In this document: piece after piece, positions 1 to 7,631 of the stretch | Position numbering within the stretch: the stretch's first letter is position 1 | Layout: every line of letters starts with the position of its first letter | Origin: Caldisericia bacterium | GTDB lineage: Bacteria; Caldisericota; Caldisericia; B22-G15 | Length of the DNA: 23,813 nt | Reading direction: 5' to 3' | Assembly: GCA_021158845.1 (NCBI GenBank) | Contig: JAGGSY010000062.1 | Coordinates: forward strand, 1-23,813 | The notes under the pieces: generated by a model | Told to the model about the DNA's origin: nothing | Databases searched by the model: none | What the model saw: only the letters and a program-made list of their open reading frames with translations | Position numbers and translations under genes: made by a program

Positions 1-10
1 GCTTACTTTA

Positions 11-45
11 TTGTTTTAACGAAAAATTAGTATATAATATATAAT
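11..45 (+). promoter_or_regulatory. Promoter of the DUF4388 gene
   Basis: TTGTTT at 11-16, a 16-bp spacer, and TATAAT at 33-38 form a sigma-70-like promoter. A second overlapping TATAAT lies at 40-45. A GGAGGG Shine-Dalgarno at 50-55 is followed by ATG at 60, so the transcript would have a short conventional leader. No TG extension precedes the first TATAAT. Confidence 0.55.
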
Positions 46-59
46 AAAAGGAGGGTAAA

Positions 60-899
60 ATGGAATTATCTGGAAGTTTAAAAGATTTTTCTGTTAAAGA
101 TATCATTAAATTCATCTTCTCCTCAAAGAAAACAGGAACTCTCTCTATATCCGGTAAAGTAAAATTTTACGGTACAATTGAAGGCAAGATATATTTTGAT
201 AAGGGCGAAATTATAAATGCAGAAGCAGCTGGCAAAGAGGGAGAGAGTGTAATTTATTTGATTCTAATGGCAGATGAAGGTAGTTTTTCCTTTTCAAAGG
301 AAATAGATAAAAAAGTCAAGAGAAAGATAGAGAAGAAAACAGAGGAGATATTGCTTGAGGGGATGAAAAGAGTAGAGTTGTTAAATAAACTTATTAAAAA
401 ATTACCTCCCTTAGATACAGATGCATTATTTGATGTCAATCCATCTTCACCATCATCAGAAATATCTCTTACTAAAGAAGAGTGGTATGTTATTAACCTG
501 TTTAAAGGTGGAAAGAAAATAAAGGATGTTTTAATGGATAGTTCACTTCCAGATTTTGATACATTGAAAGCCATTCTTTCTCTCATATCATCAGGTTTTA
601 TTAAACATTTTGAAATTATGGAGATCATTCCAGATCACAGCGAGAAAGCGAAGAAGATTCTAAAAGATTACTCTGGAATAGGTCCTCCACTCTTTCCTAC
701 AGCGAATGCAAAGGCGAATAGACTATTCTACAAAATTGATGGTAAGAAAAACCTCTTAGATTTATCTAAAGAGACAGAATTAGACAGAGAAGAGGTTCTC
801 TCATGCTTCTTCCTTCTTTTACATAAAGGCTTTGTTACTTCAAATGTTGATTCAAGTACATTAGATCTGATTGAGGAACAATTAAAGAAAAGCTCATGA
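60..899 (+). CDS. DUF4388 (PATAN-domain) protein
   Basis: A 279-aa soluble protein with no signal peptide. Residues 1-90 (start MELSGSLKDFSVKDII, then TGTLSI and KIYFDKGEIINA) match the DUF4388/PATAN domain, which is found in PatA-type regulators and in proteins linked to gliding or pilus motility. The rest appears to hold two similar winged-helix-like repeats at about 139-187 (LTKEEWYVINLFKGG) and 217-265 (ANRLFYKIDGKKNLLDLSKE), each ending in a hydrophobic helix plus SGFI or KGFV. ATG is preceded by GGAGGG. The stop codon overlaps the stop of the convergent pilin gene. Family membership is recognised by eye. A role in regulating the neighbouring pili is inferred from context only. Confidence 0.7.
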   Translation: MELSGSLKDFSVKDIIKFIFSSKKTGTLSISGKVKFYGTIEGKIYFDKGEIINAEAAGKEGESVIYLILMADEGSFSFSKEIDKKVKRKIEKKTEEILLEGMKRVELLNKLIKKLPPLDTDALFDVNPSSPSSEISLTKEEWYVINLFKGGKKIKDVLMDSSLPDFDTLKAILSLISSGFIKHFEIMEIIPDHSEKAKKILKDYSGIGPPLFPTANAKANRLFYKIDGKKNLLDLSKETELDREEVLSCFFLLLHKGFVTSNVDSSTLDLIEEQLKKSS

Positions 900-1310
900 G
901 TTTGTTTTTACTATATCATCATCGGTGTGGCTATCATTCTCTCCATCTGGTCCAACTGACCAGATGTAGTATATACCATTGGAGAGAGAATAGTTGTAAT
1001 AATTATCTGGAGAGAATGGATCCTTAGGTATTTTACCTATGTAACTTACTCTTTCCGTGTTATAAATTAACACACCTTCTCCAAGAAGCTCATCCATCCA
1101 GTTACTTTCTGGAGGATATCTTTTTAAATCTGTATGGTATGCCTCCAGTGCTATTTGAATCATATGGAGTTCTTCTTTCGTCTTCGCTTTTTTTGCAAGT
1201 GTTTTTATGCTCGGAGATGTATATATGAGTATTGCAATAGTTGTAAGGATCAATATTATAGCAACAACTACCATAATTTCAATTAAACTGAAGCCATCCC
1301 CTTTAAGCAT
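894..1310 (-). CDS. Type IV pilin / type II pseudopilin (GspG-like)
   Basis: A 138-aa prepilin. It has a short basic leader, MLKGDG, then the processing site G6/F7 and the FSLIEIMVVVAIILIL hydrophobic helix with the invariant Glu at mature position 5. This is the classic class III signal cut and N-methylated by PilD. The globular part (about residues 45-138) has GspG-like features: DLKRYPPE, a PKDPFSPDNYYNY stretch and a C-terminal IWSVGPDGENDS, reminiscent of the Ca-binding C-terminus of major pseudopilins. It is the last gene of the pilB-pilT-pilC run, 1 nt after the pilC stop. Being last, it may be the major pilin or one of several. No prepilin peptidase or secretin gene lies in the window, so pilus versus T2SS use is judged from the presence of pilT (pilus). 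Confidence 0.85.
   Translation of the reverse strand: MLKGDGFSLIEIMVVVAIILILTTIAILIYTSPSIKTLAKKAKTKEELHMIQIALEAYHTDLKRYPPESNWMDELLGEGVLIYNTERVSYIGKIPKDPFSPDNYYNYSLSNGIYYIWSVGPDGENDSHTDDDIVKTNS
944..966 (-). repeat. Perfect 9-bp inverted repeat in the 3' end of the pilin gene
   Basis: CATCTGGTC (944-952) and GACCAGATG (958-966) are perfect complements with a 5-nt loop. The repeat lies inside the pilin coding sequence, in the codons for WSVGPDG. No T-run follows on the minus strand, so it is not a standard terminator. It could protect the 3' end of the mRNA or be coincidental. Confidence 0.5.
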
Positions 1311-1311
1311 C

Positions 1312-2532
1312 TTATCTTATCTGTCCCACCATGTAGAATATTGGAAGATATAAAGAAATAATTATAAATCCTATAATTCCTCCCACAAATAGAATTAGCA
1401 ATGGTTCAATCAGTGAGGTAAGCTGCTCCACTGCTCTATTTACCTCTTCTTCATAAAACTGAGCAACCTTCATGAGCATTTCTTCAAGCTCTCCAGTCTC
1501 TTCTCCTATTGCAGTCATTTGAACAACCATTGGTGTAAAGAGACCAGATTCCTCCATTGGTTTGGATAGAGTTTCTCCTCTTCTCACTCTTTCTTCTATT
1601 TTTTGTATCTCTCTCTGGATTATTACATTGTCAAGCACTCCTCCAACTGTGTCAAGGGCTTGAAGAAGAGGAACTCCTGCTGCAAGGAGTGAGGAAAGTG
1701 TAGCACTGAATCTTGCCATTGCTGTTAGATGATTCAATTTTCCAAGAATAGGCATCTTTAATTTAAAGGCATCAGTTTTCTCTCTACCGTAAGGAGTTGT
1801 TTTAAACAGGTTGAAAGCTATAATTAAACCTACTACTCCAAGAATTACAATCCACCAGTTTTTCTTAAGCCAGAGGGAAAGGTTTAGAGTGAATTGAGTC
1901 ATCGCAGGTAATGGAACATTCAAGTCTGCGAAGAAACCGGCAAATCTTGGTACAAACACTGTTAGCATAAAGAAACCAAGGGAAAAAGCAATAACTAATA
2001 CAAACATCGGATAGCTCATGGCGCCTTTTATTTTCTGTCTCAATCTATAATCATTCTCAAGAAATTCTGTAACCCTTTCAAAAGATCTATCCAGATTTCC
2101 GCCTACCTCTCCTGCTTTTATCATGTTCACATACAAGCTGGAGAAAATGGTAGGGAAGTTCATCATAGATGTAGATAAAGGTATTCCACTTTCCACATCT
2201 TTTTTTATCTTTTTTGCTACCTCTCTCAATCTTTTTCCAGGTGACTGGAAGGACAGAATGTCAAGAATCCTTGTCAATGGAAGACCTGCCTTGAGCATTG
2301 TGGTAAACTGCCTCGTGAAGAATAGGAGTGCTCTTAAACTGACTCCTCTTTTACCAAAAAATTTGTAGAGAATTCCTTCTATGCCAGAAATCCCCTCAAC
2401 CTTTTCAATAGTTATCTGGGAGATTCCCCTTCTCCTTAAGGTAGCTTCAAGACTCTCAGGAGATTCAGCCTCCATTTTTCCTTGGACAAGTTTTCCATAC
2501 ATATTTCTCCCTTTATATCTAAATACTGCCAC
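1312..2532 (-). CDS. pilC: Type IV pilus inner-membrane platform protein PilC (GspF family)
   Basis: A 406-aa polytopic protein of normal PilC/GspF length. It has an N-terminal MAVFRYKGRNMYGKLVQG segment, then two T2SSF domains (about 70-195 and 272-400), each with the RxxGETL-like or GIPLSTS pattern. The signatures seen are LSFFTRQF-like LLFFTRQFTTMLKAGLPL and ATLSSLLAAGVPLLQALD. Membrane spans lie at about 172-195, 225-245 and 375-400. It anchors the PilB and PilT motors to the pilus base. The start is GTG (2530-2532), preceded by GGGAGGA at a good spacing, and it overlaps the 3' end of pilT by 14 bp, so the two are translationally linked. Confidence 0.92.
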   Translation of the reverse strand: MAVFRYKGRNMYGKLVQGKMEAESPESLEATLRRRGISQITIEKVEGISGIEGILYKFFGKRGVSLRALLFFTRQFTTMLKAGLPLTRILDILSFQSPGKRLREVAKKIKKDVESGIPLSTSMMNFPTIFSSLYVNMIKAGEVGGNLDRSFERVTEFLENDYRLRQKIKGAMSYPMFVLVIAFSLGFFMLTVFVPRFAGFFADLNVPLPAMTQFTLNLSLWLKKNWWIVILGVVGLIIAFNLFKTTPYGREKTDAFKLKMPILGKLNHLTAMARFSATLSSLLAAGVPLLQALDTVGGVLDNVIIQREIQKIEERVRRGETLSKPMEESGLFTPMVVQMTAIGEETGELEEMLMKVAQFYEEEVNRAVEQLTSLIEPLLILFVGGIIGFIIISLYLPIFYMVGQIR

Positions 2533-3601
2533 TTATATCCTCCCTACCTAACATTTTTAGTAGTTCTGATGGGTCATAAGAGTATCTTATTGCGGTTTCA
2601 AAACTGATAAGGTTGTGTTCGTACAGATCTTTTAGTGCCTGATTCATGGTCTGCATACCCAAATCTTTAGATGTTTGAATAATTGTGTTTATTTGATAGG
2701 ATTTATTTTCTCTTATAAGGTTTCTTACAGCAGGGGTAACTATTAAGACTTCTGATGCAAGAACAAGTCCACTTCCATCTCTTCTTTCAACGAGTTGTTG
2801 GGTAAATATTGCTGATAAAACATTGGAGAGTTGAATTCTTATCTGTTGTTGCTGATATGGAGGAAAGACATCTACAATTCTATCGATACTTTGAGCTGCA
2901 GAGTTAGTATGAAGTGTTGCAAAGACAAGATGACCTGTCTCTGCTGCAGTTATAGCACTCGAGATTGTCTCAAGATCTCTCATCTCACCCACGAGTATAA
3001 CATCTGGATCCTCTCTTAAGACACTTCTCAATGCCTTTGGAAAACTTCTTGTATCAGATCCAAGTTCTCTTTGAACTACTATACTTTTTTTGTGTTTATG
3101 AAGATACTCTATTGGGTCCTCAATGGTGATTATATGGACACTTCTCGTTGAGTTTATCTTATCTATAACAGATGCAAGAGTTGTGGATTTTCCACTTCCT
3201 GTGGCACCGGTGACAAGAACAAAGCCTTTCTCTAATTCCACAACTTTGTTTATAGCTTTTGGAAGCCCAAGTTGTTCAAAGGTGGGAATTTCCCATGGTA
3301 TGACTCTAAATGCAGCAGCAACAGTTTGTCTCTGTCTAAATACATTTACCCTGAATCTACCAACATTATGTACACCAAAAGAGAAGTCTATCTCCCATTC
3401 CTCTTTGAATTTTTCCTTTTGTTCATCATTCATTATTGGATATACAAGTTCCTCAACTTCTTCAGATGTAAGGGGTTCAGATTTTAAAGGAACAAGTCTC
3501 TTTTTGATTCTGAAGACAGGTGGTAAACCAGCGGTAAGGTGTAAGTCAGAGGCATTTTTCTTTTTACATATATTTAGAAGGTCTTGAAGGCTGTAATTCA
3601 T
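2519..3601 (-). CDS. pilT: Type IV pilus retraction ATPase PilT
   Basis: A 360-aa hexameric secretion ATPase, about the usual PilT length. It has an N-terminal PAS-like domain with NASDLHLTAGLPP (16-28), Walker A GATGSGKST (132-140), the Asp box around EDPIEY (161-166), Walker B VILVGE (201-206) and the His box HLVFATLHT (224-232). The PilT-diagnostic C-terminal motif AVRNLIRE lies at 291-298 and separates it from PilB/GspE. It powers pilus disassembly (twitching, DNA uptake). It overlaps pilB by 4 bp (ATGA), with the Shine-Dalgarno inside the last pilB codons. Confidence 0.94.
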   Translation of the reverse strand: MNYSLQDLLNICKKKNASDLHLTAGLPPVFRIKKRLVPLKSEPLTSEEVEELVYPIMNDEQKEKFKEEWEIDFSFGVHNVGRFRVNVFRQRQTVAAAFRVIPWEIPTFEQLGLPKAINKVVELEKGFVLVTGATGSGKSTTLASVIDKINSTRSVHIITIEDPIEYLHKHKKSIVVQRELGSDTRSFPKALRSVLREDPDVILVGEMRDLETISSAITAAETGHLVFATLHTNSAAQSIDRIVDVFPPYQQQQIRIQLSNVLSAIFTQQLVERRDGSGLVLASEVLIVTPAVRNLIRENKSYQINTIIQTSKDLGMQTMNQALKDLYEHNLISFETAIRYSYDPSELLKMLGREDISGSI

Positions 3602-5304
3602 CCCTCCATTACCTCCACAGTTGATATAACCCTTAATACCTCTTCGAGTGAAGTTATACCCTTGCGTGCCTTATCAAGTGCGTCATGTAAAAGTGTTTTC
3701 GTTCCATTCTTTACAGCATACTCTTTAATCTCTGTGGATGATGCTCTCTTAAGTATCATCTCTCTTATGTTGTCATCTATCTTTAAAATCTCCTGAACCG
3801 CTATTCTTCCTTTGTATCCTGTATTATTGCATATGGGACAGCCTTTTCCTTTATAAAATACCATATTTTCATCCTCTATTCCAAGCTGCTCAAGTATGTA
3901 TCTACTTGGTTTAATCTCAGTTTTACAGTTGTTGCATATCTTCCTTACCAGTCTCTGGGCAGTAACCCCGATAAGGGCAGATGCTATAAGATATGGTTCT
4001 ATTCCCATATCAATGAGTCTTGTAGGTGCAGAAAAGGAGTCATTTGTGTGAAGCGTGGAGAAAACAAGGTGTCCTGTTAATGCAGCTTCCATGGCTATTT
4101 GAGCAGTCTCTCTATCCCTTATCTCTCCAACAAGAATTATATCTGGATCCTGCCTTAGGAAGGATCTTAGAGCATTGGCAAAAGTTAATCCAATTTTAGG
4201 ATTGACCTGAACCTGTGTTATTCCATCGAGTTGATACTCCACAGGATCCTCAGCAGTAAGAATATTAACCTTTGGTGAATTAAGAATTCTTAAAACTGCA
4301 TAAAGGGTTGTTGACTTACCAGAGCCAGTTGGACCAGTGATAAGTATCATTCCATAAGGCTGGGTAATCAATGACTTAAATATGGTTAAGCTCTCTTCAG
4401 AAAATCCGAGTTTCTCCAATGGAATAAGAGATTTTTCCTTGTCAAGTATTCTCATTACAACCTTCTCTCCAAATATTGCTGGAAGAATGGAGACCCTCAA
4501 ATCTATCTCTCTTCCTCTAAATTTTAGATTGATTCTTCCATCCTGAGGTCTTCTTCTCTCTGCAATGTCAAGATTTGCCATAATTTTTACTCTTGAGACA
4601 AGACCTGGTTGGATGTTTTTGGGTAGAGACATGGCATCGTTTAAGACTCCATCTATTCTGTACCTTACCCTCACCGATCTTTTCTGGGGTTCTATGTGAA
4701 TATCTGAAGCTCGAGATACAATTGCCTCAGTTATTATCTGATTCATCAATCTTATAATAGGTGCTGTCTCTGCTAAACTTCTTGCTTCATCAATGGATAG
4801 TTCAGTTTCCTCTTCTTCAGTTTCAACCTCCACACCTCCTGTCATTTCCATGACAGCTTCTTTTACAGTTTTCTCCATGGAGTAGTATTTCTCGATATTT
4901 CCTATGATGGACTCCTTTGATGCCACATATATCTTTACATTCTTCAAGTAATTCCTTAGAAAATCAATGGCAAAGATATTTGTTGGGTCAGAAATGGCTA
5001 CCATAATCTCTCCTTCCTCTGTTCTTCCAAAGGGTATCACTTCAAATCTTCTGGCTATCTCTTCACTTATAAGATGAACAGTTTCCTTGTCTATTTCAAC
5101 AGTGGAAAGATCAATATATGGATAACCCCACTGCTTTGCTATGATTTTGGCAAGGGTCTCTTCATCTATTACCCCTAATCTCTTCAATACATCCAGGAGT
5201 CTTTCCCCTGTCCTTTTCTGTTCTTCAAGGGCTTTCTTGAGTTGTTCCTCAGTAATGATTCCATTGGAGATAAGTACATTACCTATAAGGTCATTTCTAC
5301 CCAT
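3598..5304 (-). CDS. pilB: Type IV pilus extension ATPase PilB (GspE family)
   Basis: A 568-aa pilus assembly ATPase. Residues 1-140 form a MshEN/T2SSE-N domain with two tandem G-x-x-L motifs (LIGNVLISNG at 6-15 and RTGERLLDVL at 31-40). Then come the ASDIHIEP segment (199-206), Walker A GPTGSGKST (324-332), AEDPVEY (351-357), Walker B IILVGE (389-394) and the His box HLVFSTLHT (412-420). A tetracysteine zinc site C457/C460/C489/C492 is typical of PilB/GspE and absent from PilT. It drives pilus polymerisation. No Shine-Dalgarno precedes the ATG. Instead TGATATAAT ends 6 bp before it, so this gene probably has its own leaderless transcript in addition to read-through from yqeG. Confidence 0.94.
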   Translation of the reverse strand: MGRNDLIGNVLISNGIITEEQLKKALEEQKRTGERLLDVLKRLGVIDEETLAKIIAKQWGYPYIDLSTVEIDKETVHLISEEIARRFEVIPFGRTEEGEIMVAISDPTNIFAIDFLRNYLKNVKIYVASKESIIGNIEKYYSMEKTVKEAVMEMTGGVEVETEEEETELSIDEARSLAETAPIIRLMNQIITEAIVSRASDIHIEPQKRSVRVRYRIDGVLNDAMSLPKNIQPGLVSRVKIMANLDIAERRRPQDGRINLKFRGREIDLRVSILPAIFGEKVVMRILDKEKSLIPLEKLGFSEESLTIFKSLITQPYGMILITGPTGSGKSTTLYAVLRILNSPKVNILTAEDPVEYQLDGITQVQVNPKIGLTFANALRSFLRQDPDIILVGEIRDRETAQIAMEAALTGHLVFSTLHTNDSFSAPTRLIDMGIEPYLIASALIGVTAQRLVRKICNNCKTEIKPSRYILEQLGIEDENMVFYKGKGCPICNNTGYKGRIAVQEILKIDDNIREMILKRASSTEIKEYAVKNGTKTLLHDALDKARKGITSLEEVLRVISTVEVMEG

Positions 5305-5310
5305 ATTAAA

Positions 5311-5319
5311 ATTATATCA
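5311..5319 (-). promoter_or_regulatory. Extended -10 promoter, leaderless start of pilB
   Basis: On the minus strand TGATATAAT (TATAAT = 5311-5316) is followed by six bases and then the pilB ATG (5302-5304). Standard spacing puts transcription start on the A of ATG. The TG of the extended -10 is the TGA stop codon of the upstream yqeG-like gene. No recognisable -35 or Shine-Dalgarno is present. Inferred from sequence only. Confidence 0.5.
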
Positions 5320-5802
5320 CAGTATATTTTTTCTAAAAAGAGATTCAAAAAATCTCATTATCTTTGTTAGAAAGAAATCTTTTGATTTATCCTTTGGTTC
5401 AACCAGAATTGTGTAACATCCGAGTAGATTACCCCCAAGAATGTCTGTAAAGATCTGATCCCCAATTACAATGGTCCTATCTTCTTTAGTCTTAAGTATC
5501 TTCATAAGTTTTTTAAATGAGAAAGGTAAGGGTTTGAGTCCCCTGCCTATGGATGGGAAACCAAATCTCTTTTCTATGAATTCTACCCTTTTTTTATAGT
5601 TATTTGATATGATTCCTATTTTAAAGTGCTTCTTCGCATATTCTATCCATTTTAAAACATCTTCCTCTATATACTCACTCCCTCTTGTTACCAGGGTATT
5701 GTCAAGATCAATGATAAGTGCATCAAATGTACCCATATAATTTTTAAGGTCTATATCTTCTATTCTTTTAAAGGATTCCTTTGGTTTCAGAAGTTTAAGC
5801 AT
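5317..5802 (-). CDS. YqeG-like HAD (IIIA-type) phosphatase
   Basis: A 161-aa HAD-superfamily hydrolase with motif I DLDNT (D32 nucleophile, D34 acid/base), motif II IISNN, a Lys region GLKPLPFSFKKLMKIL and motif IV VIGDQIFTDILGGN. The small size without a cap and the K-P-x-P-F pattern match the YqeG/IIIA family, members of which have been reported as phosphatases (related to Gep4/PTPMT-type phosphatidylglycerophosphate phosphatases). The substrate here is not determinable. The start overlaps the DUF4911-like gene by 8 bp, so it is in the alaS-to-pilus operon. Confidence 0.82.
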   Translation of the reverse strand: MLKLLKPKESFKRIEDIDLKNYMGTFDALIIDLDNTLVTRGSEYIEEDVLKWIEYAKKHFKIGIISNNYKKRVEFIEKRFGFPSIGRGLKPLPFSFKKLMKILKTKEDRTIVIGDQIFTDILGGNLLGCYTILVEPKDKSKDFFLTKIMRFFESLFRKNIL

Positions 5803-6031
5803 TTCCCATCTCTAATGGCTCATAGATTATGGGAATGTATTTAGCCACCTCACTGAGAAAATCGGTAATTTCTGGAAGAAATCTCTCATCAAAAGAAACA
5901 TCCATAACACCAAGATTGTTGTTAACAAAGGTAAAGAGTATCATTGCATCTCCTTCTAAAGATTCAAGCAAACTTTGAACAAATCCTATTTCTTCCTTTG
6001 GAAAGTACATTCTGATGGTAAATTCCTTCAT
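5795..6031 (-). CDS. Small DUF4911-like protein
   Basis: A 78-aa acidic protein with no signal, no Cys and alternating beta/alpha character. IRMYFPKEEIGFVQSLLESL, then a beta-rich ILFTFVNNNLGVMDVSF, then an amphipathic helix suggest a small ferredoxin-like fold. It resembles DUF4911, a family often found near housekeeping genes in thermophiles and Firmicutes. The function is unknown. The start overlaps the udk stop by 4 bp (ATGA) and its end overlaps the yqeG-like gene by 8 bp, so it is a genuine translated member of the operon. The family assignment is tentative. Confidence 0.6.
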   Translation of the reverse strand: MKEFTIRMYFPKEEIGFVQSLLESLEGDAMILFTFVNNNLGVMDVSFDERFLPEITDFLSEVAKYIPIIYEPLEMGNA

Positions 6032-6651
6032 TTTATCTCCTTTAATAGTTCCTTTATCCTTCCAACTATCATATCCACAGCAACAATATTGAATCCGCCT
6101 TCTGGGATAATAACATCTGCAAATCTTTTTGTTGGTTCGACGAATTGAATGTGCATGGGTCTAACTATTTCAAGATATTGAGTAACAACTGAATCAAGAG
6201 ATCTTCCCCTCTCTTTTATATCCCTTAAGAGTCTTCTTATAAATCTTACATCTGGATCAGTATCCACATATATCTTTATGTCCATCAAGTTTCTTAACTC
6301 TTCATCAAAGAGGGAAAGTATACCCTCTATTATGATTATCTTTTTAGGTTCTATTCTCTGGGTTTCCTTAAGTCTCACATATTTTACAAAGGAATATACA
6401 GGTTTTTCTATACTTTTCCCTTGTATGAGCCTTTTAAGGTGGTTTATAAGTAATGGAAAGTCAAAGGCATCTGGATGATCATAATTTATCTTTACTCTTT
6501 CTTCAAATGGGATATGTGAGTGGTCTTTATAGTAAGAATCCATATCCAGTATAAGTATGTCCTCTCCAACTTTCTCCTTTATCTTTAAGGCGACTGTTGT
6601 TTTCCCTGATCCTGATCCACCTGCAATACCGATAAGTATATTTTTCTTCAT
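6028..6651 (-). CDS. udk: Uridine/cytidine kinase
   Basis: A 207-aa P-loop kinase of the uridine kinase/phosphoribulokinase family, the normal length for Udk. Walker A is GGSGSGKT (11-18). DMDSYYKDHSHIPFEER holds the acceptor-binding Asp/Tyr region. NYDHPDAFDFPLL is the Udk signature, and PVYSFVKYVRLKETQ and IIIIEGILSLFDEELR follow. It phosphorylates uridine and cytidine with ATP or GTP for pyrimidine salvage. It overlaps the mltG stop by 4 bp (ATGA). The mltG-udk adjacency is seen in many low-GC bacteria. Confidence 0.93.
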   Translation of the reverse strand: MKKNILIGIAGGSGSGKTTVALKIKEKVGEDILILDMDSYYKDHSHIPFEERVKINYDHPDAFDFPLLINHLKRLIQGKSIEKPVYSFVKYVRLKETQRIEPKKIIIIEGILSLFDEELRNLMDIKIYVDTDPDVRFIRRLLRDIKERGRSLDSVVTQYLEIVRPMHIQFVEPTKRFADVIIPEGGFNIVAVDMIVGRIKELLKEIK

Positions 6652-7631
6652 GGCATCACCTTTCTTATATTTTTTAAATGCTCTTCATATGTTCTTGCAA
6701 AAAGATGAGTTCCATCTCCCTTTGCCACAAAGTAGAGGAAGTCTGTTTTAGCTGGATGTATTACAGCTTCTATAGATTTAACAGATGGATTACATATGGG
6801 CGTTGGGGGAAGTCCTCTATATTTATATGTATTATAAGGAGAGTCAATCTCAAGCTCTTTGGATGTGAGAGTATATCCTGCATCAGGTAAAACATACTTC
6901 AATGTTGGGTCTGCCTGAAGTTTCATTCCCAGTTTTAACCTGTTAATAAAAACCGATGCAATTATTTTTCTCTCCTCATCCACCTGGGCTTCCTTTTCCA
7001 CAATTGATGCAAGTATAAGAACCTCATAATTTGAAAGATCTCCTTTGTATTCATTAAAGAGCGGATTACACTTTGATTTAAAATTCTCAAGCATCATCTT
7101 TATATCCTTTTCCGTCTTTTCCCTTTCAAAGAAATAGGTGTCAGGATATAAAAATCCCTCAAGACTATCTGCATCATCAAAGATGTAGTTTTTATACTTA
7201 TCTATATTTGATACCTCTCTCTCAAAATCTTCCTTTGAGCATATCCTGTTCCTGATAAAAATCTCCTCAATCTCCTTTAAAGTGTAACCTTCAGGTATTG
7301 TTACCTTCACATAAGGAGGGATTCCCCCCTCTGTGAATTTTAGTAACACTTCTCTTAAATCCATTTTTTTATCAAAGGTATATATACCAGATTTTAAATT
7401 TTTATCAATTTTATAGTATTTTGAGAGAAGGATAAATAGAGTTTTGTTTTTTATCAGATTGTTCTTATAGGCAATTTCTGCTATCTGCTGAACTGTGGAA
7501 TCACAAGGTATGGTTACCTTTGTGGGTTTAAAATTTTTTGGAGGTAACATCTCATCATAGGTATAAAAACATGCTGCAAAAATTAAAACTAAAGCAAAAA
7601 TAACAAATAGAAAAATCTTTAAGCTCTTCAC
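6648..7631 (-). CDS. mltG: Endolytic transglycosylase MltG (YceG family)
   Basis: A 327-aa protein with one N-terminal membrane anchor (about residues 4-24), a LysM-like subdomain (about 38-95: TIPCDSTVQQIAEI...LKSGIYTF) and a YceG catalytic domain. The catalytic Glu is E212 in ILASIVEKEA. The conserved RLKLGMKLQADPT and YKYRGLPPTPICNPS segments are present, and so is the C-terminal DFLYFVAKGDGTHLFA. It cleaves nascent glycan strands and sets peptidoglycan strand length, so a peptidoglycan wall is implied. The start is GTG, overlapping the ruvX stop by 4 bp (GTGA), with GGAGAG upstream. Confidence 0.93.
   Translation of the reverse strand: MKSLKIFLFVIFALVLIFAACFYTYDEMLPPKNFKPTKVTIPCDSTVQQIAEIAYKNNLIKNKTLFILLSKYYKIDKNLKSGIYTFDKKMDLREVLLKFTEGGIPPYVKVTIPEGYTLKEIEEIFIRNRICSKEDFEREVSNIDKYKNYIFDDADSLEGFLYPDTYFFEREKTEKDIKMMLENFKSKCNPLFNEYKGDLSNYEVLILASIVEKEAQVDEERKIIASVFINRLKLGMKLQADPTLKYVLPDAGYTLTSKELEIDSPYNTYKYRGLPPTPICNPSVKSIEAVIHPAKTDFLYFVAKGDGTHLFARTYEEHLKNIRKVMP

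Noticed and set aside
1255..1263. TGCTATAAT extended -10 on the minus strand inside the pilin gene
   Set aside because: It encodes A-I-I in the pilin hydrophobic helix and has no gene start downstream at a useful distance, so it is probably a codon coincidence.
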